A stretch of 64,000 nucleotides of DNA, from positions 27,076,085 to 27,140,084 of the forward strand of contig CM070873.1 of NCBI GenBank assembly GCA_036365515.1, read 5' to 3'. Position 1 is the first letter of the stretch, and the number at the start of each line of letters is the position of its first letter. Made by a program: the position numbers and the translations under genes. A model generated the notes under the pieces. The model worked only from the letters and a program-made list of their open reading frames with translations, searched no databases and was not told where the DNA came from. Source of the DNA: Torymus aiolomorphi. Taxonomy: Eukaryota; Arthropoda; Insecta; Hymenoptera; Torymidae. Positions 22,655 to 31,946 of this stretch are shown one piece after another.

Positions 22655-22692
22655 GCCCAACGTTTCGAGCCCGCTCCGGCTCCTCCTCAGGG
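22655..22692 (-). ncRNA. Hammerhead-ribozyme-like motif (PLE 3' region)
   Basis: On the minus strand CTGAGGA (22690-22684, fitting the core CTGANGA) is followed by one G, a perfect GAGCC/GGCTC stem around a short loop, then GAAACGTTGGGC (22666-22655). Hammerhead motifs of minimal form are known in Penelope-like elements. The unpaired G and the very short potential stem III leave activity uncertain. Confidence 0.55.
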
Positions 22693-22798
22693 ACTGAAAT
22701 GAAACCCGCGATACACCTCCTTATATACCCTCATACCCTCTTCTTTTTTCTTACCCCCACCACCATCCACTTTCCCCTCTCCAACTTTCCATTCTCAC

Positions 22799-23463
22799 TT
22801 AAATTAATAAAGAATGATAAATGTTATCTAATTTACTTGACTCTATCATTAAATTTACATTATTCCGATTTCTTAGAATGTGAATACTTTCAAGGCTTTC
22901 CCTCTTATATTTATTCTTAATCCCCTGTTCCAAAATATCCACACTCCCAAAATCGAAAGAATGCAAACTATTTAAACAATGTTCTTTCAAACCCGATGTA
23001 CAACTTGAGCTGCGTAAACTATATTGATGTTCATATATTCTCTTTTTCAAATATCTACCCGTTTGACCAATATAACAACCATTACAATCCCTACAATTAA
23101 TTTTATAAACTACTGCCGATTTTAAACATTTATCATCCTTGTCTTTACAATTACTAAATAACCTTTCTAAATTATTATCGTTTCTAAAGAAAACTTGAAT
23201 ATTATGTTTACTAAAAATCCTTCTAATCCTTTCTGACAAACCTCTAACATATGGTAAACTAAAATATGCGTTCTTTCCATTTCTATTCCTTGTTTGATTA
23301 TCTACCCGCTGCTTCAATCCACCATTATAAATTTCCCATACTCTCTCATCAATCATTTTATTAATAAATTTTACCGGATAACTATTCTTAATAAATGTTT
23401 CTCTAACTAAATTTAAATTCTTTTTCCTAAAATCTTTATGTGACAATTTAATCGCTCTGTCAA
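22799..23463 (-). pseudogene. PLE GIY-YIG endonuclease half
   Basis: About 220 codons are open on the minus strand. A basic linker (residues about 1-100 from the first ATG at 23446) leads into a GIY-YIG nuclease at about residues 112-190. Visible signatures are VVYKINCRDCNGCYIGQTGR, with the paired cysteines of the PLE-type zinc-binding insertion, then a K-K-R-I-Y-E-H segment and a later E near LEQGIKNKYKRE. This nuclease nicks target DNA for target-primed integration. The frame has no disabling mutation of its own and is separated from the RT half only by the nested element, so it was intact until that insertion or until 5' truncation. Confidence 0.88.
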
Positions 23464-23628
23464 TGAGGCATGGTGTGGTTTGTGCACATAAGAATTATGC
23501 ACATATTTATTGTTCACACTTTAGCATTGGAGTATACACATAGATATAGATATACACCAATGCTAAAGTGTGCACAATAAATATGTGCATAATTCTTATG
23601 TGCACAAACCACACCATGCCGTCAATGA
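23459..23628. mobile_element. 154-bp palindromic MITE with 8-bp TSD inside the PLE
   Basis: An almost perfect palindrome at 23467-23620 (arms of about 70 bp starting GGCATGGTGTGGTTTGTGCA) is flanked by exact 8-bp direct repeats GTCAATGA at 23459-23466 and 23621-23628. Eight-base duplications fit hAT, P or Merlin-type transposases. No transposase is encoded. The arms differ at only two or three positions, so the insertion is young. It splits the retroelement ORF in frame: after GVID the frame runs into the MITE and ends about 36 codons later. Confidence 0.93.
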
Positions 23629-24157
23629 CACCCTTGATCGCACCTGTCTTGTTTCCGAATTGGTGGTGAGAATCAAAATTTAAAAATCTACCTGACCATG
23701 TAGGTTTTCTATACCAATCTAATTTCACTCTATTATTATTAACTCTAATGACTCTAATATCTAAAAAACTCAATTGATTATCTTTCTCAACTTCTTTTGT
23801 GAATTTAATTCTATCATGGATAGAATTAAACACATCCACCATTTCATCCACAAAACATTCAGGTACAACTGCAAAAATGTCATCAACATATCTTTTAAAA
23901 ATAATTGGCTGAAAAACCAACTTAGACAAAGCAACACTTTCCAATTTTTCTATTACTAAATTCGCTATAACAGGTGACAAAGGTGATCCCATTGGACAGC
24001 CATATCTTTGTTCATAGAAACTATTATCAAAAGAAAAAATTGTGTTTTTAAAAACCAAATTAAGTGCCTTTATAAATTCATCTTTTGTTAACTGATCAGT
24101 TATAATACCTTTAAAATACTCAAGAACAAGCTTGTGTTTGTCTTCGCGAAACTCATT
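23624..24157 (-). pseudogene. PLE reverse transcriptase half
   Basis: The frame is open from just after a TAG at 24160-24158 to the insertion. It shows RT motifs in order: a K-D-E-F-I-K-A-L-like helix, YGCPMGSPLSPVIANL (RT motif 4 region), FKRYVDDIFAV with the catalytic Y-V-D-D (24058 minus about 57 codons), a FLDIRV strand, and the RKPTWSGRFLNFDSHHQF block typical of Penelope elements. The RT fingers upstream of these motifs are absent, so the copy is 5'-truncated and cannot be autonomous even without the insert. Confidence 0.9.
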
Positions 24158-24310
24158 CTATTTTTCAATCTATTAAATGTTCGAATAATAGGGAAAAAAG
24201 CGTTTCACCGGGAGCTAGAAACTGGAAAAGGGAAATCCCATTTTATAGCAAGTTTCTAATATAAATGGCCAGTTAATAGTTAGAAAATGTTTTGGATTTC
24301 CACCAGGGAT

Positions 24311-24464
24311 TCCTTAACTGTTAAGGAATAGCGTAGGTAAAGTTGAACTTTTTCAAGTATTTACGCCAACTGTTCGATTTCTTAACTATTAATCCGCCGG
24401 CATTTGACGCTATTCAAGTGCACGTTCATTAACAGTCAAATCGGATACTTTATGTCAAGTCATT
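24311..24464. other. Short stretch with TTAACTGTTAA strings
   Basis: It contains CCTTAACTGTTAAGG and TTAACAGTC strings like those near 25744-25923 and 54258-54360. It is probably fragmentary repeat DNA adjoining the PLE. Confidence 0.3.
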
Positions 24465-25110
24465 ATTTCTATCAGGGGTACAAAATGGTCTATAATATTC
24501 ATGATTATTCACAAAGATCGAGAAATGACGATTTGAAAAAATGTCAAAAAAATTTCAATCTCAAATCCTCTGAAATTAATAAACAAAATAATCATATGAT
24601 CTTGATAAAATTTCACACACATTGCCTATATCGTATAAAAAATTGTCTATTAATTTCAAACTGATACGTCGAACTGTTCTCGAGAAATTACGATTTAAGA
24701 AAAAGGTTAACAAAATTTTAACCTCATATTTCAGAAATTTATGGACTAATCTTTTTGTCCAAACAACGCATCCGAAAGGTATTTAAAATCTACCCCTAAA
24801 AAAGCCCTTTCAAAGTGATTAAGCTAATTTTACTCTAGTTATGCGGCAACAACGAAAATGACTTTTTTTTATAAATTATTTTTTTTTCTCCAAAAATAGT
24901 CAATAAAAAAACATGAAAATTTAGCAAATTATTGTATTTCATATTCTTTATAAACAAAAAAATATTCATGTCAATATTGTTTTTTAATCTAACCTATTTA
25001 CAAAAAAACTACGTTTCATCACTAACGTATGACTAAATATAGCTAGCGGCTAAAATTTGTTTTTAACTGTGTAAGCAAAATCGAAAAAAATGATATCAGC
25101 GTATACCGAT

Positions 25111-25142
<32 letters not shown>

Positions 25143-25172
25143 ATACACACACACGCATGCACACAGAGAAAA

Positions 25173-25743
25173 GGACGCTTGCTCATTGCAATCGTAACCA
25201 AAAGTACGCAGAGTCGAACGCCGTACGCCTAGCGCTCTCTCGGGACTCCCCACTCTCAAAATTTCACGCGAGCGGCGAGACTGTACACGACACATGGCGC
25301 CGCTTCATCGGTGTGTACATACATATCGAAGCGCTCCGTCTGTGTAGACACACGCGTAGCGCGCGGGCACGCCATTGGTTTGTTTACACGCACACAAGGA
25401 CACGCGCGGCCGAAGTTACCTACTTTAAACAACTGTATCTCGAAAACGGTGCTGCTAGGCTTTCTGGATTTTGGAGAGCTTATTTAAAATATCATCATTA
25501 GTAAAATATCTCTTTTTCGTTCAATTCTATAGAAAACTTTTGGCATTATTAATGAAAACGTTCATTTTTTCACGACTTTTTCATAAGACACCGTATTAAA
25601 TTGTCTAACTTTGATAGCTTATATCTCATGAACGGTGTTGCTAGGCTTTCTGAAGTTTGCAAATGTTGCACATAATAACAATAAGAATCTACCCTGCAAG
25701 TTTCATAAGATTCTATAGAAACTCATTTTGTGAGCAAGCGTCC
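25173..25743. mobile_element. 571-bp element with 13-bp inverted termini
   Basis: GGACGCTTGCTCA at 25173-25185 is exactly inverted as TGAGCAAGCGTCC at 25731-25743. The interior repeats a GCTGCTAGGCTTTCTG / GTTGCTAGGCTTTCTG block (25451 and 25638) following TATCTCGAAAACGGT / TATCTCATGAACGGT, so it carries a direct internal duplication. No clear target duplication was identified. Confidence 0.65.
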
Positions 25744-25923
25744 TTAACTTACGGACGTTTGGATATGGACAAATGGAATCTTCATTTATAGTTAGACAAA
25801 TTCGTTAACAATAAATTTGATTTGTTTACTCAAACGATTCGTGACTTAACTATTAACGAATTCGTCTAACTGTAAGTAAACATTCCATTTGTCCATATCC
25901 AAACGTCTGTTCGTTAACAGTTA
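25743..25923. mobile_element. Palindromic foldback, ~180 bp
   Basis: GACGTTTGGATATGGACAAA (25753) is perfectly inverted as TTTGTCCATATCCAAACGTC (ending 25907). The arms extend outward to CTTAACT…AGTTAAG and inward through GAATTCGTCTAAC/GTTAGACAAATTCG. Confidence 0.8.
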
Positions 25924-26075
25924 AGATTTTCTTTTCTCTGTGCACGTACACACATCCATATATGGAGATTTTCTAAGAATAGTGTATTTTTCGATTCCAA
26001 ATAAGTTAAACAACATTCCTGACACATTTTCTTAAAAATTTCTTTTACTATCACAAAGCTTCCTCTAGGAGGAAG

Positions 26076-28071
26076 TAATAATCATTTATCTGGAAGAAGC
26101 ATAAAGACCACTCATCTATTTATCTCAACAGAACCAATGTCGTTCTCAAACTCCACATCCTCTCTAATTCTCTTCCAAAAGCTCCCTTTCGCTCTCAACA
26201 AAATCCGAATGAACTTTATCGCGCGTCTTTACCTTGGCAAAGTCCGTCCGTCCGTTCTCGACCGACGCGCGGGGGCAACGGGGTACAGGGGAACCAATCG
26301 CGAGATAGCACACGCGCTGGCGCGCGAAACAAGATAATCGAGGACAATCCTCTTTGGAGCTCTGTGCACTTCTGGGTCCTCGCGTATAGGTACGTCCACC
26401 CCCACGCGCGAAATCCCTTCGATCGACTCTTTCTCTTTCTCTGCATCGCGACAAATCTGCAGATATTCCAATGTCAAGGCGACGCTTCCTTTGTGCCCCG
26501 GCGAGATTTCTTCTCTCTCGCCTCGGAAATGCGGGAATTGTGCGATATTGGAGTGCAGTTGGCCGTTATTTCGTGTTTGGAGGGGGAAATGTATAGGAAA
26601 GAAGGATTTTGTGGGGAATGCGAAGGTCGAAGGAGTTTTTGTTGCTGGGATACGTTGTTTATTGAAACGATGGAATCAATCGATCAACTCGGTGAACAAA
26701 GAATATTATTTTCTGGCGAATTTGGGGATAGTTCGGTGGTTCTGGAACGGATCCAAATGCTTACATAAATTACGGACCATTGATGCTAAAAGTAATGAGG
26801 TTTGGATGAAAATTGACGTTTAAGTATGAATTTACATAGTGAATTGCTAGTACGTCCATAAAATATACTTTGATAATATTCATTTCGATAAAACATGAAC
26901 AATCATACTGTCAAGAAAAGTCTGTGTTTTTAGGTATCACGAATTTAGAACAGTAGCTTGTTATAAAACGACAAAAAAATGGTTTCACGACTTTCACAGT
27001 GACTTAATCAACGTTAAGAGCATAATCTATCGCCTGTTTCTACACCGACTGTCACACACACAGATGCACAAGTGAACCCAGTAGCAAAAGAAAAAAAGAA
27101 AAGAAACGAGCCATACAGCCACGCGAAGAAGCACCTTAGCGCCTTCCGCGCTGCAGTATTTATAGCTTGGCCGCGCTGGCGGTGGTGGTATTACCTCACC
27201 AGAGCGAGCGCGAACTCGTTTAATTAACTAACAGGTGTTATGTCACTTTTGCGCGGTGTAAGCTCCTTATCCTGACAGGCAAAAGTGTCGCGGCGATGCA
27301 GCTCTTACGAATGCGTTGCCACGTCGCAAAGTTGTTGGGAAGTTTGGTAATTTTGCGCGTGGACGTGCCGCGCTTGAATGCGCTTTTGATAAGTCTTGTT
27401 TTTATCCTAGTTTTTTTTAAGGGTAGTTATGTGTGAGTTTTTAGTAGTTTTCTATGTTTCTCGAATGTGTCTTAGAATGACTTCACGTTACCTGATAAAT
27501 AAATGTACAATGTTTAAGATTTTCGCGACGCTTTGAATCGGATTCGCGAACTGCTATATCAATCCTAACGTCATTATATTAGCGATTTAATTGGTACGCG
27601 TGAAATCTAGCATAATCCGTGCGCATTAATTCTATATTCCATCAGCCGGGATGATATTATTAGAGGCAATTTACATCGCATAACGCGCCGCGATAATAAT
27701 AAAATTATCAAATTAGCGAATGTACGTTCCGCTCGATGTATAACTGTAATCATCGAATAATTCATCGAGACAACAGCAGCACACCCACGCACGCTCATCA
27801 GAGAGTGAAGTCAATATTCTCCGGTAACAGTAAACCCAACGTATATATAACTCTAGATAACTCTGTTCTCCAACTTGGCGAGAGCTGTGTGTGTGTTACG
27901 GCGGATGCGCGAACAGCCGCATACGTAAAATTCCCCGAAACTCGTTCTCCATTACGAACGGCGCGAGGAAGTTCGAAGGTCGTTCCGCTTGACGTTTATG
28001 TCTGTGTTGGATATGTGAGTAATTTTTCCGTTCTGCGGGACGTCGAACCGCAATTTGAGCTCGTGATGGAG
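26076..28071. other. CpG-rich unique DNA
   Basis: CpG-rich blocks at 26210-26560 and 27040-27420 and TAAT-rich DNA at 27570-27760. Overlapping plus-strand frames at 26364-26823 have no recognisable domain. Nothing supports a gene. Confidence 0.4.
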
Positions 28072-28310
28072 AAAAAAACCGCTGCCAATTCATTGGCACA
28101 TATAGCTTCCTCAAACTAATTTATTGATTCCTTTTGTTAAACTTTAATACTAAAAGTTAATTTATCACAACAAAATTTTTTTTATGAATATCCGCAAAAA
28201 AACTATTATATAAAATACAAATAAAAACATTCCTGAACCAAATATTACCAGCAGTTAAATCCTTTGTAAAATTATGTAAAACAATTTAGAAACATTGCGA
28301 ACCAAATAAG
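28072..28310 (+). repeat. H-family start, fragment
   Basis: CCGCTGCCAATTCATTGGCA followed by TAGCTTCCTCAAACTAATTT is nearly identical to 8548-8600. The similarity fades within about 100-200 bp and no terminal hairpin follows. Confidence 0.65.
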
Positions 28311-28565
28311 AGTTTAGAAAAACAAAAATGGTTAATGGTTAAAGTGTCGAAAACAAAGGTAATCGTTTTAAGAAAATTTATCACTTAGTAAATAAGTGTA
28401 GCAATGATCAATATACATCACTGTGCGTTTAAGATAAAATCGTCTTTCATCTTACTGATGAGTTCAGCAGACAATTTGGGGCGATACGCATAATTTTCTT
28501 AAAACATTTACCTTGTTTTCTCAACACTTCGAAATTAATCATTTTTGTTTTCCTAAAAAACGATA
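28311..28565. repeat. Degenerate inverted repeat
   Basis: AACAAAAATGGTTAAT, GTGTCGAAAACAAAGGTAA and TTTTAAGAAAATTT (28320-28383) are mirrored as AATTTTCTTAAAAC, TTACCTTGTTTTCTCAACAC and ATTAATCATTTTTGTTTTCC at 28490-28555. The spacer contains CTGATGAG at 28455, but without a hammerhead-type partner stem. Confidence 0.65.
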
Positions 28566-28574
28566 TTTCTTCTG

Positions 28575-29935
28575 TAACGGTCTTTTACTTATGCGAGAGT
28601 AATAGACGACAGTGTCTACGCGGGTAAGAGAGAACCGTTTTGGTGCGTGTCGCTTTCGGGATACTCTTTCTAGTTGCACGAGGTGCTCTTCGAACGAATC
28701 TGTGACAATTATTACATCATCCAGATACGAAAACGCATATGGTTCCAGATCTAGGCCGATTACCTTGTCAATTAGCCTTTGGAATTCGCGGGACCGCCTG
28801 ATACTCCCTACGGCATGCGAGCGTACTTGAATAAGCCTAGACCTGGCACAGTAAAGACAGTTAAGTGTGCGGATTCCACCTTCATTGGAATCTGATGATA
28901 CGCACTACTTAAATCGATTGTCGAAATGTAGCGTGCTCAGTGTAATTGGCAGAATATCATGTCGATGTATGGGAGTGGGTACGCGCTTGTTTTCGACACC
29001 GCATTTAATTTCCGATAGTCGGTGCAAAATCTATATTTTTCTAGATCTTTGCGAACCATAACTACCGGGCTAGACCACTCGCTGGTTGAGTGTCTGATTA
29101 TTCCTTCCGCTAACATGTTCGTTAAGGGGATGCCTTACTCGTACTATTACCGACCGAGCAATTCACACAGTTTCAAGCTGATTAAAAATAAAATACGTCG
29201 AATCACAAAAAATCAAGAGAACACTCTTCTGTGTTTTTTAACGTTCTATCATCCAGTCAAAGTTTGGAGTCGAAATATCAAGCCGTTTTTTCAAAAACTT
29301 TGAACAAAATTAAATTTCGTTTGTTCAAAGTTTTTGCAGAAATGACTTGATATTTCGACTCCAAACTTTGACTGAATGATAGAACGTTAAAAAACACAGA
29401 AGAGTGTTCTCTTGATTTTTTGTGATTCGACGTATTTTATTTTTAATCAGCTTGAAACTGTGTGAATTGCTCGGTCGGTAATGGTAGGACTATGGCACCC
29501 CGTTAAATGGGCGTGCATTTCTTCCTCGAGGTTGAGCGAGACCGGGTAGTAGCATTGCTTTATTGGGAGCCCTCCCTACGTGGATCTCGTGCTCGGCCAA
29601 ATGTGTGCAGCCTAGTGGTCCGTCGCTCCAGGAGATCCAGTGTTCTAGCATCTGTACAACTGTTCTGTCGGCTCACTCAAGTACAGATCCGTTTCTCGAT
29701 CGCACGTAAAAGCGAGCAGTTCTACGAAAAAGTGCCATTGCTTAAAGACAGAAACGGACAGAAAATCAACGACAATGAATCGAATAATCGAGAGGATATT
29801 CGAACAAGGAGAGTAAACTCAGTCACGGATGCGCCAATATTTCGATCCTTACAGGATCGGCAGGGTCCAGTGGCTTGACGATGACAGCATCGAGTGGACG
29901 ATCGACAATTTCGCCGAGGTCACTCTATTTTTGAT
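28575..29935 (-). pseudogene. Ty3/Gypsy LTR-retrotransposon reverse transcriptase remnant
   Basis: Minus-strand frames show the Gypsy RT order. An EHEIHVG-type segment upstream (about 29590) is followed by the E-E-E-M-H-A-H-L / N-M-L-A-E-G-I-I-R-H-S-T-S-E-W-S-S-P-V-V-M-V-R-K block. Then come Y-R-F-C-T-D-Y-R-K-L-N, a STIDLSSAYHQIPM strand, VPGLGLF and the catalytic Y-L-D-D (28716-28727). The copy carries stops and frameshifts, for example a TGA before ARYISTID. A TTAA element (29126-29502) sits between the E-E-E-M-H-A-H-L and N-M-L-A-E-G segments. No LTRs, protease, RNase H or integrase were recognised nearby, so this is an internal fragment. Confidence 0.85.
29122..29506. mobile_element. TTAA-flanked palindromic MITE (copy C) inside the Gypsy RT
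   Basis: TTAA occurs at 29122-29125 and 29503-29506. Near-perfect arms of about 185 bp start GGGGATGCCTTACTCGTACT on the left and, reverse-complemented, GGGGTGCCATAGTCCTACCA on the right. The ATAGTCCTAC and ACTAACC/ACCGACC strings also occur at the right end of the 2097-2503 element, so both belong to one family. The high arm identity points to a recent insertion or an unusual foldback. Confidence 0.9.
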
Positions 29936-29944
29936 AAAATAGCG

Positions 29945-30760
29945 AATAACAGCTAAAAACATTTTTTTAAAAGTCAAATTTCGGCTATTACTTTACAGGA
30001 TTTGATTTTACACAAAAAGGTTAAATACAAAAGTTGTAGATAATATTTAAACAAAACTTTTTCCCATTTAACAATTTTATGTACAATGAATTCCTGATGA
30101 GTTAGACCAATAAAAACGATTTTTAATGCCTACATACAGCCGTAATAGTCGATTTTCGCTTATTGATCAACAGGATTTGACTTTACGCAAAAATATTAAA
30201 TACAAAAGTTATAAATAATATTTAAACAAAACCTTTTCCCATTCAATATTTCCATGTAATCAGTTTCTTACGAACTAAACCTATAAAAACGATTTTTTAA
30301 TGCTTAGATACACCTGAAATAGTCGATTTTCGCTTATTATTCAACAGTATTTGACTTTACACACAGAAATACTAGATAAGAATACTAGATATAAAAGTTA
30401 TAGATAATGATGAAAAAAACCTTTACCATTCAACATTTCCATGTATAATCAATTTATGGCAATCTAAACCTATAAAAACGATTTTTAACACCTTAAAAAG
30501 GCGATTTTCGCTTATTATTTTTAACAACTAAATACATCTGAAATAACCGATTTTCGATTATAACTAAAGATTTGACTTTAGAAAAAAATATTAAATACAA
30601 AAGTTGTAGATAATATTGAAACAAAAATTTTTTTCTATTTAACATTTTCATGCATAATTAATTTCTGACTAGACCTGTAACAACGATTTTTAACGCCTAA
30701 ATATAAAATAGTTGATATTCGGTTATAATTCAGCAGAATTTAATTTTTTGTTCTGTTTAC
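29945..30760. repeat. Tandem satellite, ~175-bp unit, 4-5 copies
   Basis: The string GGATTTGA[C/T]TTTAC recurs at 29998, 30173 and 30347 and, diverged, at 30568. Each copy is followed by AAATACAAAAGTT, a CATTTCCATG-like string and CCTATAAAAACGATTTTTAA. The period is 174-175 bp for the first units and about 221 bp for the next. Confidence 0.88.
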
Positions 30761-31227
30761 ATATACTTGATATTTTCTTGCATAGCTTGATAAATGTAGT
30801 AAATTAGAACGCATATTAATAGAAGCATAACACCCACTCTCATATTTTTCAGTGTATTTGTGTTATTTGCAATAAATATCTAAAATTAAGAATAATTTAT
30901 AAATAGATGTATAGTAAAATTTATAATTATAAAAATTTCAACAAACTTAATTATTAAAAGAAAATATAACTATAACTAAATGATTCATCAACCTTTGCTC
31001 CATTCCTTGTTATTTTTATGATGACAATAAAATATTACTTAAAATTTATCTTCATGAGAACCTAACTATAAAGTTTTTATACTATTATCAATTTAAAGTT
31101 TCTAAAGTTTTTCAAGACCCTCTTCACTGTACGAACACAAATTTTGATGAAGATGTGCAAAACCAATAACGTCTTTTTCGTAGATCTGAAATTTTTCTAA
31201 TTGTATAAAATGTATACATCAGATTCA
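30761..31227. other. AT-rich DNA, no gene
   Basis: The sequence is strongly AT-rich. No motif was recognised. Confidence 0.4.
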
Positions 31228-31573
31228 TTAAAAAATTAGATTTGCGTTCAATATTTTCTCTAATTTACCAAGTGTGGTAAAGAAACAGTAAAGTACAAAA
31301 TATTCACTAACACAATAAATATACTCCCCTTTTAGAGGAACAACCGCATATACAAAGTCATCACCTTCACACTTACCGCTCGAAAACAACCTAATAATTT
31401 GTCCTTGTACATTCATTATAACAACTGTGTTTGAATGGTTGCAAACTTTTGGCAATGAGTATAAACTTTTACGGTAAAATCAGCAGCACCTAATGATTTA
31501 TAGTACCTATACATTCTTTTGTTTTCAAACTCCATACTTGGACGGTGCCATTGGAAGCTATCCTACAAAGAGC
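31228..31573 (-). pseudogene. SMU1: SMU1 WD40-repeat pseudogene fragment
   Basis: Minus-strand frames read SNGTVQVWSLKTKEC, then after a frameshift an [12 protein letters not shown] string, then [31 protein letters not shown], a G-E-Y-I-Y-C-V strand and FVLYCF…GKLEKIL. This is the order of the last WD40 blades of SMU1, a spliceosome-associated WD40 protein partnered with RED that acts in pre-mRNA splicing. Stops and frameshifts between the blocks and a short deletion before CNHSNT show a non-functional copy. No introns are visible across the fragment, which would fit a processed copy. It ends where the CSTF2-like sequence begins. Confidence 0.85.
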
Positions 31574-31655
31574 AATCTCGGTCAGTAATAATTTAAAACT
31601 CTTTTTTAATACCGACAGATTTCCTGCGTTCCAATACCACTTTCCATTTTTGCAG
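31574..31655 (+). repeat. CSTF2-like block start, deleted variant with splice acceptor
   Basis: CGGTCAGTAATAATTTAAAA opens this segment exactly as at 31947 and 34977, but most of the following sequence is deleted. It ends TTTCCATTTTTGCAG, a strong 3' splice acceptor, directly before an open exon-like frame. Confidence 0.7.
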
Positions 31656-31784
31656 ATTCCTCTCATTCTGAATCCAGCAAGATTATCGTACGAACAAATT
31701 AATGAGATAGAGCCACTAGAGAGACGGGACATTTTATTGCGAATCAAAGACATGGTCGAAAAAGAAAAAAGGGGTAGAGGTTAA
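31656..31784 (+). CDS. CSTF C-terminal-domain-like terminal exon
   Basis: Starting right after the TTTTTGCAG acceptor, 42 codons run to TAA at 31782-31784: an I-P-L-I-L-N-P-A-R lead, then LSYEQINEIEPLERRDILLR and a basic KEKRGRG end. The pattern L-(S/T)-x-E-Q-I-x-x-(L/I)-x-P-x-x-R-x-x-I-L is that of the small three-helix CSTF C-terminal domain, which in CSTF2 contacts the 3'-processing machinery (PCF11 side). Hinge-domain units lie 1.7-3 kb downstream rather than upstream, so the local order is not that of a working CSTF2 gene. No RRM exon was found. It may be an exon of a scrambled paralogue. The assignment is by pattern only. Confidence 0.5.
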   Translation: MPLILNPARLSYEQINEIEPLERRDILLRIKDMVEKEKRGRG

Positions 31785-31946
31785 AATTGTAATTTTTTTA
31801 TTTAGTTATTTGATTTTAGATATTTTATCGCATATATTTGAAATAATAATTTAATGTAAAGTGATAATTGTAATATGTGTTAAGTGTGAATGGCAGAATT
31901 TATAAATAAGCACAATACATTGGTACTTAGCTTCCCTCAAATTTTC
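31785..31946. other. AT-rich spacer with degenerate H start
   Basis: CATTGGTACTTAGCTTCCCT followed by CAAATTTT at 31918-31942 resembles the H-family start (CATTGGCACATATAGCTTCC, then TCAAACTAATTT). An H end thus borders this block too. Confidence 0.45.

Larger units (their letters stand above)
22536..24310 (-). mobile_element. Penelope-like retroelement, 5'-truncated and interrupted
   Basis: On the minus strand the element reads: 5' non-coding segment (24310-24158), reverse transcriptase (24157-23624), a nested palindromic insert, then the RT-to-endonuclease linker and GIY-YIG domain (23463-22799). A 3' non-coding part follows, containing a hammerhead-like motif at 22655-22692. RT joined to a C-terminal GIY-YIG endonuclease is diagnostic of Penelope-like elements. 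Inverted strings GGCAGTCAGAT (22536) and ATCTGACTGCC (22629) bound the outermost 3' sequence. The 5' segment is shared with 53205-53410. N-terminal RT motifs are missing. Confidence 0.9.
24465..26075 (+). repeat. H-family interspersed repeat, copy 3, with nested insertions
   Basis: The body blocks (ATCTACCCCTAAAAAAG near 24790; the terminal hairpin AAGCTTCCTCTAGGAGGAAG at 26056-26075) and a CA run at 25111-25164 identify the copy. Two foldback elements (25173-25743 and 25743-25923) sit just beyond the CA run. The start hairpin is missing. Confidence 0.6.

Noticed and set aside
23507..23623. C-terminal extension of the RT frame with a YIYIYVY stretch
   Set aside because: These residues are encoded by the inserted palindromic element, not by the retroelement.
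26364..26823. Overlapping plus-strand frames of 134 and 110 codons
   Set aside because: They are in CpG-rich unique DNA, with different frames open at once, cysteine/tryptophan-rich composition, no domain and no splice context.
28455..28470. CTGATGAG as a further hammerhead core
   Set aside because: No complementary stem followed by GAAA lies at suitable distance. It is the spacer of a degenerate inverted repeat.
29507..29878. 123-codon plus-strand frame
   Set aside because: It is antisense to the Gypsy remnant, whose minus strand carries recognisable RT-upstream motifs.
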